Assembly: GCA_016647705.1 (NCBI GenBank)
Contig: CM028335.1
Coordinates: forward strand, 12,731,905-12,795,904
DNA length: 64,000 nt
Direction of reading: 5' to 3'
From: Eucommia ulmoides
Lineage: Eukaryota; Streptophyta; Magnoliopsida; Garryales; Eucommiaceae
Shown: positions 56,706 through 64,000 of the stretch, one piece after another
How positions within the stretch are numbered: the stretch's first letter is position 1
How the letters are laid out: every line of letters begins with the position of its first letter
Notes under the pieces: generated by a model
Database searches by the model: none
Told to the model about the DNA's origin: nothing
What the model saw: the letters and a program-made list of their open reading frames with translations, nothing else
Position numbers and translations under genes: made by a program

Positions 56706-56940
56706 ATTTATACAATTGGAATTGGGTTTGCTACAAATGAGGCATGTCTCTTGCTGGCTTCTGGAACTACAGGTAAGAGGTTCATGTTCCCACGTTGCCA
56801 AGGTATGTTGTTGCATTGATTTTGCTTCTTTTATTTATTTCTGTGTAAAGAAAGTGTTTTTCAAGACTGACCGGAGTTGTGTTCCAGCTATGATTCAAGA
56901 TACCATAAGTGCAGACACAGGAGAAATGTGTGTTACGTCT
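56706..56940 (+). pseudogene. Two degenerate exons of a ClpP/ClpR-like protease subunit
   Basis: After an acceptor (ATGCGCAG, 56698-56705) the frame reads IYTIGIGFATNEACLLLASG then TTGKRFMFP. With one base missing it continues as H-V-A-K before a donor (CAAG|GTATG, 56802/56803). After a second acceptor (GTTCCAG, 56887) follows AMIQDTISADTGEM. The pattern G-x-A-x4-A-x-L-L-L-A-x-G-x-x-G-K-R-x-x-x-P-x-A-x-A-M-I-Q is that of plastid ClpR/ClpP subunits around the serine region. The catalytic Ser position is not kept, as in ClpR. A frameshift, a poor intron phase and the absence of flanking exons argue for a pseudogene or captured fragment. Confidence 0.4.
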
Positions 56941-57393
56941 CTCTCTTTCTCTCTAAGATTCTCCCTCTCTCTATCTCTTTATCTGTAATATTTCAGGTAG
57001 TGAAATTTTTATTGGTGAAACTAATGAAATTTGCAGATGTTCTGTTTTTTATTCGAGTTTAGGTACTTCCTGACGACCACCACTTGTAGACACGGCATTT
57101 TGACCGCCTCGCGAAAAAAATATACTTTATTTTATAGTTACCTTTATTTTATTTTCCTATTTATTTTGTTTTGTTTGTACCGTATTTGTGCGGTTTAATA
57201 CTGCTAAATTAAGTTTTATTAATCTCTTAAGTAAATTAAATATTAGTAACTGATTTATTTTTTTATTTTTATTTTTTTTGGTTTTGTAGATTTTTCGAAG
57301 TGGAATAAAAACGCGTTAATTCGGAACAAAATGGACAAGAAACAGACGAGAACGAGAGAGGCCTGGACCGAACGGGGGTAGGGGGTGCATAAA

Positions 57394-57484
57394 GGTCGCA
57401 CGTGCGACCAAAAACTGGTCGCACGTGCGACCAGTGCACTGGCCGCATATGCGGCCAGCTGGGCAGAGCTTTTGCTCTGCCCAG
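57394..57484. repeat. Cluster of three perfect palindromes and a hairpin in U3
   Basis: GGTCGCACGTGCGACC at 57394-57409; the same palindrome extended to 20 bp at 57415-57434; a related CTGGCCGCATATGCGGCCAG at 57439-57458; then the hairpin CTGGGCAGAGC-TTTT-GCTCTGCCCAG at 57459-57484. Spacers are 5, 4 and 0 bp. Two of the palindromes centre on CACGTG, the plant G-box core. They lie about 100-190 bp before the TATA box, as expected for regulatory DNA. Confidence 0.9.
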
Positions 57485-57579
57485 TGCACCCTTTGGGTAC
57501 ACCGATTTCGGTCCACCCACCCCCTTTTTTCCTACTTTTCCAGTTGATTTTGTCGGACGATTTAGCATCGAAAATTTCC

Positions 57580-57587
57580 TATAAATA
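57580..57587 (+). promoter_or_regulatory. TATA box of the Ogre-like LTR
   Basis: CCTATAAATAGAAG, followed after about 25-30 bp by the likely transcript start (near 57610). Marks the U3/R border of the LTR. Confidence 0.65.
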
Positions 57588-57929
57588 GAAGAAGGCTCAG
57601 ACAACACAGAGGGGGATTTTTTTTTAGAAGGAAAGGGATTTTTTTTTTTTGAGAGGGAGAGGTGAAATCTGGAGAGAAATTTTGAAGAAAATAATATTAT
57701 TTTCATTTTATTGTAATTTTGAAGAAGAAAAAATCTCCAAGAAGGTGGTAAATTTTCATCTGTTGTAAATCTTACTCTTATTTTTAAATAAGTTGTTATT
57801 ATACTAACCTCTTTTTTTTTTTGTAAATTAGATTTTTTTTTTTTTTACTTTTTATTATTTATTTATTTATTTATTTTTATTTTTATTTTTTTTTATTTAT
57901 TTTTTTTGAGTAAATAAAACGAGGTAGAA

Positions 57930-58680
57930 AATTCTCAATCTTCCATTGGAACGGTTTAAGTTTAGAAGGGAATTACTCCCCTCGATGCGTGTGAGTGTGT
58001 AGGCGCGTGTGTTTTATTTAATTTGTATTAAATATAATGTGCTAATAATACGAGGTGGAAAACTTCTGACCTTCCATTGGAACGGTTTAAGTTTAGAATG
58101 AAATTACTCCCCTTGAGAAGTGTGTGTGTGTGTGTGTGTGTGTGCGGGTGTTTTATTTAATTTGTATTAAATATAATGTGCTAACAAGATAAGGTGAAAA
58201 ATTCCCAACCTTCCATTTGAACGGTTTAAATTTAGAAAGGAATTACTCCCCTCGATGTGTGTGTGCGTGTATGTGCGTGTGTTTTCTTTAACTCGTATTA
58301 AATATAATGTGCTGACAAGATAAGGTGAAAAATTTCCAACCTTCAATTTGAACGGTTTAAATTTAGAAGGGAATTACTCCCCTCGATGTGTGCGTGCGTG
58401 TGTGAGCGTGTGTTTCTTTAACTCATATTAAATATAATGTACTGACAAGATAAGGTGAAAAATTTCCAACCTTCCATTGGAACGGTTTAGGTTTAGAAGT
58501 GAATTACTCCCCTCGATGCGTGTGAGTGTGTGCGTGCGTGTGTTTCTTTAACTTGTGCTAAATAAAATGTGCTAACAAGATGAGGCGAAAAACTCTCAAC
58601 CTTCCATTAGAACGGTCTAGGTTTAGAAGGGAGATCACTTCCCTCAATGTGTGTGTATGTGTATGTGTGTATATGAAGAG
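57930..58680 (+). repeat. Minisatellite in the LTR, six ~120-140 bp units
   Basis: Units begin near 57931, 58051, 58191, 58322, 58453 and 58583. Each has 'ccttccatt(g/t)gaacggttta', 'gaattactcccct' and a (GT)n-rich tail of variable length, followed by 'taaatataatgtgctaa'. Length differences come mostly from the GT tail. Confidence 0.85.
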
Positions 58681-59073
58681 GATTTCAAAATAAAATAAAA
58701 ACATTCGGATTTAAATTTTAATTGGACTTAATCGGATAAGGTACCGTATTTGGACGGGCGTCTTGGGGTGCTTGACACCTTCCCCGAGTGTAACTGACCC
58801 CCGAACTCTTTAAATGAATCTCTGATCAGACCATGTTATTTTAGGAGTCAAATTTTTACTTAAGCCATTTTTTTTAAATTGTTTTCAAAAAAGAAAATAT
58901 GGTGACCTAGCACATCATTTAAACCCAATGCTAGGTGGCGACTCCTTTTTCTAAAACAGGCTTAAGTATATTTTAATGAGAAAATCAACGTTTTTAAAAA
59001 CCCTTCTCATTTTACCAGCGCCAAGCATATATCGATTTTTTGATTTTCTCTAGAAAATCGGGGCGCGTTCAGC

Positions 59074-59092
59074 TGGCGACTCCGCTGGGGAC
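59074..59092 (+). other. Primer-binding site of the Ogre-like element
   Basis: TGGCGACTCCGCTGGGGAC, two bases after the LTR. From memory this fits the complement of a plant tRNA-Arg 3' end, which Ogre elements use; not verified. Confidence 0.65.
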
Positions 59093-59559
59093 TCATAGAG
59101 GGTCGAGCCCAATATGTCTGAATAAATCCAACTAATCTAAAGTCCGAATGTTAAATTTTATTTTATTTTATTTTATTTTTTTCCCTCAATTCAGTAAATA
59201 AGTTGTGATTTATTTATTTATTTATTATTATTATTTTTTTATCATTTATTTTTTATTTTTTATATATTTTTTTCTTCTTTTCCTTATTTCCTCTCAGGGT
59301 CTTATATCGTTGTAAATCCTCTGACAAAAGTAAAGTTGTCTTGTATCCATATTATCCCCTCAGGATTCTATGATACAAGACAAGAAAGGGTTTTTTGGTA
59401 CTCGATGGATTGATGACGTCTTGGGAAGTCCTAAAAAAAAAAAAAAAAAAAAAAGATTTTTCATGTACCATCATTTGTTTTAATTGGTCGTTATCGAAAT
59501 TGAAATCTTCGAACTAGAATGGGCTTTAAGACCACTTAAGACCCACGTGAACTAATAAA
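59093..59559 (+). other. 5' untranslated region of the Ogre-like element
   Basis: Contains a T-rich tract (59159-59290), a poly-A run (59433-59454) and 'tttttatttttgtag' just before the gag frame (59570-59584), which could be a splice acceptor. Confidence 0.5.
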
Positions 59560-61545
59560 ATGATTTTATTTTTTATTTTTGTAGAAAAAGGCAAGACAAA
59601 GAAAATTGGTCCCAGAAAAGTAAATCCAATTCCCCCCTTTCGAAGTCCGATCTTTACACGCAGTCGAGCACAGACTCATTCCAGGATGACATCAGAAAGC
59701 AATCCCGAATCTCCCCGAACGACCCAAATGGCTCAGATGCAGAAAAGTATTGACAGGTTGATGGAAAGGATCAACGAACTTAGCCGACCTCAGGATGTGC
59801 CTATTCCTCCATCCAACGGGACTCCTGTGACTGAATCCCCAAATGGAAACCCTGCAAGTATTGGGATGGAGAACTCAGGGCCGAATCCGAACCACGTCGG
59901 CCCGAACTTTGCAGTACCAATCTACTATGGACCTCAGATGGGCCCTCATCCTTTCGCCTATGGAGCTCCGGCATATCCCATCCAGGGGCATGTCTATCAG
60001 GCCTCGCCAGAGGGCTCGGCCCCTACCGCACCGCAGGTCCTCATTCACCCGGAGAGGGTCGTTGCTCCACCAAACAATTCAAATGATAACCAACCAGCCC
60101 CGGCCATTGAAACTAAAAACGAAGAAGAGAATGGCCCTCCACCGGCTTGGCTTCTGAAAATAGAGAAATTGGAGAAAACTATGGAAGAATGGCAAAAGAA
60201 GAAGCCGTCCAGGAAAGCGACGTACAAGGAGTTGTCAGCACCACCCAGGATTGTGTACCTGGAAAATTTCGTAGTTCCGGAGTTCACAAAATATGATGGC
60301 ACTGGCCCTCTAGAATGGCATGTCAGCGTTTACAAAGAGGAGTTAGGAATTCATGCTCGGAACAAAGACCTTTGCCTAAAGATGTTTCGGAGATCGTTGA
60401 AAGGACCGACTCTCAACTGGTACATGACCCTGGAGCTATCACAGATTAAAACATTTGAAGATCTGGTAGAGGCCTTCTGTGAGCAATATGTGTACAATAG
60501 GGATGCCGTGCCAGACCGCAATACCCTCTACCAGATACTGAAAAATAAAGACGAAAGTTTCCGGAGGTATACTGCCCGTTGGAAGGAAGAGGCTACCAAA
60601 GTTGTCCCTAAGCTGAGCGAGGAGGCTCAGTTAGAGATATTCAAGTCAATTCAATCACCTCCGTTCTATCGAGATCTCTCGAGCATAGCAGTGGTTTCTT
60701 TCGGCGATACGATCAAACAGGCCGAGGTGACGGAAGAAGGAATAAGGAGCGGAAAAATTGAAGGGGCCCAATCTAATCTGACGAAAAGGTCAGCCCCGCC
60801 AAAGATGAAAGAAAATGAAGTAGCTGTTGTCGTTTCCTCTCAGCAAACCCATTACCAAAACTACCCCCAAGCTTCCTGTCCCCAAAACTACCCGAACCAG
60901 AACAACCAATATCACAACTACCTTCCTCAAAATCGCCAAAATCAAAATTATCCTCAAAACCAACCCTATTCCCAAAGCCACCCCCGCTATTACCAAAATA
61001 TACCTCTCCCTTATCAAAACCATATTCCCCAATATTATCCTCAAGCCTACCCAGCACCCCCTTACCATACCTATCAACCACACCCGAATACCCCACCTCA
61101 AATTTCTAACCGCACTCCAAGGTCAGGAACCCAATATCACCAAGGCCTTCTACCTCATGCTACTGGGGGAAATTTCCAGAATGACAACAGAGAGCTACAA
61201 GACCTTTCGATCTCGATCACCGAATTGTACCGGAATTGTTTGAAGCAGGGGATGTTGACACCCCTTCCATTCTACGAAGTTAAACCAGAGAGTAAAGCAG
61301 CTTCTTCAAATACTTTCTGTGAATACCACTCAGGAACCAGAGGACATGCGACTGAGCAATGCTTTCAGCTGAAAGACAAAATTCAGGAGTTTATACGGAC
61401 AGAAGCCATCACGTTTCCTAAAAAACCTGAGGCTGGTACGCCAAACTGTCAGCAGAATCCGTTGCCTGAGTATGCACCTTCAAGGGGTGGTGAAGTCAAT
61501 CTTTACCAAAATGTTGGTGGAGATGGGAGCGAGTCATGTGCCTAA
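59560..61545 (+). CDS. Gag polyprotein of the Ogre-like element
   Basis: An unbroken 661-codon frame. The likely start is the ATG at 59686 (residue 43, MTSESNPESP), because the first 42 codons are preceded by, and partly span, a splice-acceptor-like tract. Domains: coiled coil at about 57-76 (MAQMQKSIDRLMERINELSR); a Pro/Asn-rich stretch at 77-185; a charged helix at 199-217; the Retrotrans_gag capsid domain at about 233-390 (KYDGTGPLEWHVSVYKEELG, FRRSLKGPTLNWYMTLELSQ); a Gln/Asn/Tyr/Pro-rich low-complexity region at about 430-530; and a zinc-knuckle-like C-E-Y-H-x8-C at 587-601. It would form the capsid. No protease or RT follows within the window. The open frame indicates recent mobility, perhaps supported by proteins of a related complete element. 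Confidence 0.8.
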   Translation: MILFFIFVEKGKTKKIGPRKVNPIPPFRSPIFTRSRAQTHSRMTSESNPESPRTTQMAQMQKSIDRLMERINELSRPQDVPIPPSNGTPVTESPNGNPASIGMENSGPNPNHVGPNFAVPIYYGPQMGPHPFAYGAPAYPIQGHVYQASPEGSAPTAPQVLIHPERVVAPPNNSNDNQPAPAIETKNEEENGPPPAWLLKIEKLEKTMEEWQKKKPSRKATYKELSAPPRIVYLENFVVPEFTKYDGTGPLEWHVSVYKEELGIHARNKDLCLKMFRRSLKGPTLNWYMTLELSQIKTFEDLVEAFCEQYVYNRDAVPDRNTLYQILKNKDESFRRYTARWKEEATKVVPKLSEEAQLEIFKSIQSPPFYRDLSSIAVVSFGDTIKQAEVTEEGIRSGKIEGAQSNLTKRSAPPKMKENEVAVVVSSQQTHYQNYPQASCPQNYPNQNNQYHNYLPQNRQNQNYPQNQPYSQSHPRYYQNIPLPYQNHIPQYYPQAYPAPPYHTYQPHPNTPPQISNRTPRSGTQYHQGLLPHATGGNFQNDNRELQDLSISITELYRNCLKQGMLTPLPFYEVKPESKAASSNTFCEYHSGTRGHATEQCFQLKDKIQEFIRTEAITFPKKPEAGTPNCQQNPLPEYAPSRGGEVNLYQNVGGDGSESCA

Positions 61546-63359
61546 GGCTCAATTTGAAAAATCTAAAGACTGCAAAACTGTTTTTTTGTTTGCTTTAAAT
61601 TTGCGAAGTGTTTTGATAAAATTAGAAAATCTTTGCGTACTCACCTTTCCATCCCGTTGGTCTTTTGGATGGAAAAGGATTTGCTCTGTAATGACTTTTA
61701 AAATTTCAATAATGCAATACTGTTTATTCAAAACTGTGGTCTAATGTTTGAATCTTACTATTTCAGGTGCCCAAAATTGCCTGCATATGTTGTACGTGAT
61801 GTGACTGAGTGAGGATGTGAATGTGTGATTTCAATACAAAGTTAGACCACGATTCAATGGGACTATAAACAAAGGAAGATTATGTTTATCTAAACGATGG
61901 TGAGATCTGAAAAGGCCCGTAACCAAATTCGTCAGCGATTCCAGAAGTACCGGGGGATTCAAAAGTCAAGATTGGTATCCATTGTCCTTACGATGCTTTG
62001 ATATATTGTTGCAAGCTAATCAAGCTATCTTTGGTGGTACTTTAGTGATTGATGAAACTGGGTGTAAATATCCCGATTTGCCTATTATCTGAGTTACTCA
62101 ATGGTAAAAAGGGAATACAATCATCTCAGGCCAATGATCCCAATGAAGAAACTTTCAAATGTTGCAAGAAGGTCTCAATTCCCAAAGAAAATCAAGTTCA
62201 TTGATAAGCTTGGCTGTCCCTAAATCATTGTAAGTTCGATATAAAAAATAAAAAGAAAAAAAAGAAAAAAAAAAAGAAAAAAAAGAAGAAAATAATAAGA
62301 AAACAAAAAGGAAAAAGAAGAAAAAAATATAAACGTGGAAGAGATTTGAAGAGGAAAGAAAGATGATAGATAGATTTGTTCATGTTTTCCGCCTCGGTCC
62401 AAATTAGCGGCAAATGATATTTTTTGGAATCAGAACTTGATGGATTTGAATGGAATTAGAATTTGAGAAAAGAAACATTGGTCGTGGTCTAAAAATGTAT
62501 TAGAATCATATTCCTCTACATTCTTGACTCAAGATCTCACAGAAAATCATATCGGGTATTGAAGGTACTCATTTTAGTAATTTTCGACATTTACCCATTT
62601 TTGGACTAAATCAATTTTGCAGGACTTGAGAAAACACAGAGCATGCAGGAGTATTAGAACCTCAAGCATTAAAGCACCTACTAATTTGAAAAGACAAGAA
62701 TCTAGTCGAGCAAGTCAAGGGACCTCGATGAGGTATGTTTGGCCTTCCCCTGAGTCGAAGGGAAGTAAAAAATAAAAAAATAAAAAATTGTCGAATCACC
62801 CTGAAGCATGTCGAACTCTCAGTTGAAAAGCGAGACTTCTAAATTCAAAAATGGAAAAATCTCCCGATACTGTCCTGTGACCCGTGAAAGCCGAGCGCCA
62901 TTAGTCAAATGACCATGACAAAAAAGGGGGGAATGGAATTGTGAGTCATCAAAGGTAACAACTTTCAGACTAAAATTTTGTTTTGGAAATATTTTCATGT
63001 GCATTACAGGGATTTCAAGGGGCTTGGAAGCATGGATTTCCCTATCACTAGGACTTCTTACCTTCCAGCTCAAATTGGAAACTCTTATTACTGAAATTTC
63101 AGAAGCTCCAAATGAGCGTCCAAGTATGCGTTTTGCCCTGAAAAGGGCGCAAAATGAACTACGCTAAACTTGATCCTCGGCATAATACTAAGGTACGCAG
63201 GCAATCTATAAATGTTCGGTCATCTGAGAGTTCGGCTGGGGCACATTTATGTCTTTGCTCTCTCATTCTGGCTCAGTCACAAGTTGGGGCATATTTTATA
63301 CTCTTGAACTTTCTTTAGGCCCCTGGCCAAGAGGGTTGGGGCATGAATAATTTTTATTA
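61546..63359 (+). other. 3' non-coding region of the Ogre-like element; pol absent
   Basis: No protease, RT or integrase motif seen in any frame. A purine tract lies at 62236-62335. Near 63140-63340 the words 'tgaactacgctaaacttgat', 'aggtacgcaggcaatc' and 'gttggggca(t/c)' resemble sequences usually found downstream of pol in Ogre-like elements, so the coding part has been deleted. Confidence 0.55.
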
Positions 63360-64000
63360 CTCTAAACGATCCTCTAAACAGACACTTATTCGTCATGAGT
63401 ATCGTCATGAGTCTATTTTTTTATCACTCTAAACGATCCTCTAAACGGACACATGTTCGTCATGAGTACCGTCATGAATTATTTCATTACTCTAAACGAT
63501 CCTCTAAACAGACACTTGTTCGTCATGAGTATCATCACGAGTTAATTTTTTTTATTACTGTAAACGATCCTCTAAACAGACACTTGTTCGCCATGAGTAT
63601 CGTCATGAGTCATTTTTTTATTACTCTAAACGATCCTCTAAACAGACACTTGTTCGTCATGAGTATCGTCATGAGTCATTTTTTTATTACTCTAAACGAT
63701 CCTCTAAACGGACACATGTTCGTCATGAGTACCGTCATGAATTATTTTATTACTCTAAATGATCATCTTAACAGACGCTTGTTCGTCATGAGTATCATCA
63801 CGAGTTAAATTTTTTTTTATCACTCTAAACGATCCTCTAAATGGACATTTGTTTATCATGAATATCGTCATGAGTCATTCTTTTATTTTTCTAAACGGAC
63901 ACTTGTTCGTCATGAGTCTTTTTTATCACTCTAAACGTACATTTGTTCGTCATGAGTCTTTTTTATCACTCTAAACGTACACTTGTTCGTCATGAGTCAT
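63360..64000 (+). repeat. Tandem array of ~63-66 bp units, continues past the window
   Basis: About ten imperfect units: 'ctctaaacgatcctctaaac', '(a/g)gacac(t/a)tgttcgtcatgag', 'ta(t/c)cgtcatgagt(c)att' and a T-rich spacer. The last units (63880-64000) are shortened to about 48 bp. The unit length is divisible by three in part, so an ORF-like 137-codon string runs through it without meaning. Confidence 0.85.

Larger units (their letters stand above)
57085..59071 (+). mobile_element. 5' LTR (1987 bp) of the Ogre-like element
   Basis: Starts TGTAGACACGGCATTTTG and ends GGGGCGCGTTCA, followed by the primer site. It contains a palindrome cluster (57394-57484), a TATA box (57580), a poly-purine leader, and a minisatellite (57930-58680). 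Confidence 0.8.
57085..64000 (+). mobile_element. Ogre-like Ty3/gypsy element, gag-only in this window (runs off the edge)
   Basis: 5' LTR (57085-59071), primer site, one long gag frame, then about 1.6 kb without pol, then 3' region text and a tandem array to the window end. In complete Ogre/Tat elements pol would follow gag; here gag is followed by non-coding DNA. The element is therefore probably non-autonomous. The 3' LTR, if present, lies outside the window. Confidence 0.75.

Noticed and set aside
60773..61243. Frames in other phases of the gag gene (Gly-rich minus strand, Thr/Ile/Lys-rich plus strand)
   Set aside because: Shadows of the Gln/Asn/Pro-rich gag region. The gag frame has clear domains.
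63360..64000. Regularly repeated units suggesting a CRISPR array
   Set aside because: Units are adjacent and imperfect with no unique spacers, in plant DNA next to a retroelement. It is a simple tandem array. The same applies to 28996-29755.

Overview
The window is nuclear DNA from a flowering plant, most likely a eudicot with a large, repeat-rich genome; I cannot name the species. The evidence is plant Ty3/gypsy elements of the Tat/Ogre type, a solo LTR resembling SIRE-type copia LTRs, Tourist-like and Mutator-like elements, and F-box/DUF295 genes, a plant-specific family. I saw no bacterial genes, CRISPR array, rRNA or tRNA gene. Most of the sequence is layered transposons, and few reading frames look like working host genes.

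Host genes. Two related F-box/DUF295 genes lie on the minus strand (11322-12680 and 51520-52653). A third copy survives only as a C-terminal scrap (4939-5095). A different DUF295 gene without an F-box is on the plus strand (23674-24681). The plus-strand gene and the minus-strand gene at 51520 share a long 5' region, apparently a non-coding leader exon with a matching splice donor and a large first intron. The gene at 11322 shares part of it. The arms at 15083-18950 and about 21100-23430 are inverted relative to each other, so those two genes are head to head. A degenerate ClpP/ClpR-like exon pair lies near 56706-56940.

Layout. 1-1820: deleted Tat-type gypsy remnant with LTR (plus). 2612-5095: first copy of the F-box downstream region and gene scrap. 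5096-9278: truncated minus-strand Tat-type element. 9279-12720: second copy with an open F-box gene. 12762-15082: 2.3 kb solo LTR in that gene's leader. 15083-23660: inverted arms with MITEs, a LINE scrap and low-complexity insertions. 23674-24681: DUF295 gene. 24911-28990: transposon ends, including a Tourist-like MITE flanked by TTA. 28996-30347: tandem array followed by an LTR. 30348-30648: left part of the third F-box segment. 30649-32699: element with long terminal inverted repeats. 32720-51212: an 18.5 kb Tat-type element (minus) that splits the third segment. It carries a 5.8 kb non-coding LTR element (37571-43392) and a 1.1 kb solo LTR (48703-49844), and it has an antisense extra ORF between integrase and 3' LTR. 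51213-54200: rest of the third F-box segment. 54200-57080: MITEs, microsatellites and gene scraps. 57085-64000: Ogre-like element with LTR, one long open gag frame, no pol in view, and a tandem array running off the window.

The most notable points are (i) the arrangement around 2612-12720, which looks like unequal exchange between a chromosome with a retroelement insertion and one without it; (ii) the antisense ORF of the Tat element with its own TATA-like box; (iii) a cluster of perfect palindromes in the U3 of the Ogre-like LTR; and (iv) different DUF295 coding regions attached to one shared leader. I did not find a convincing undescribed biological system. These are genome-evolution observations.
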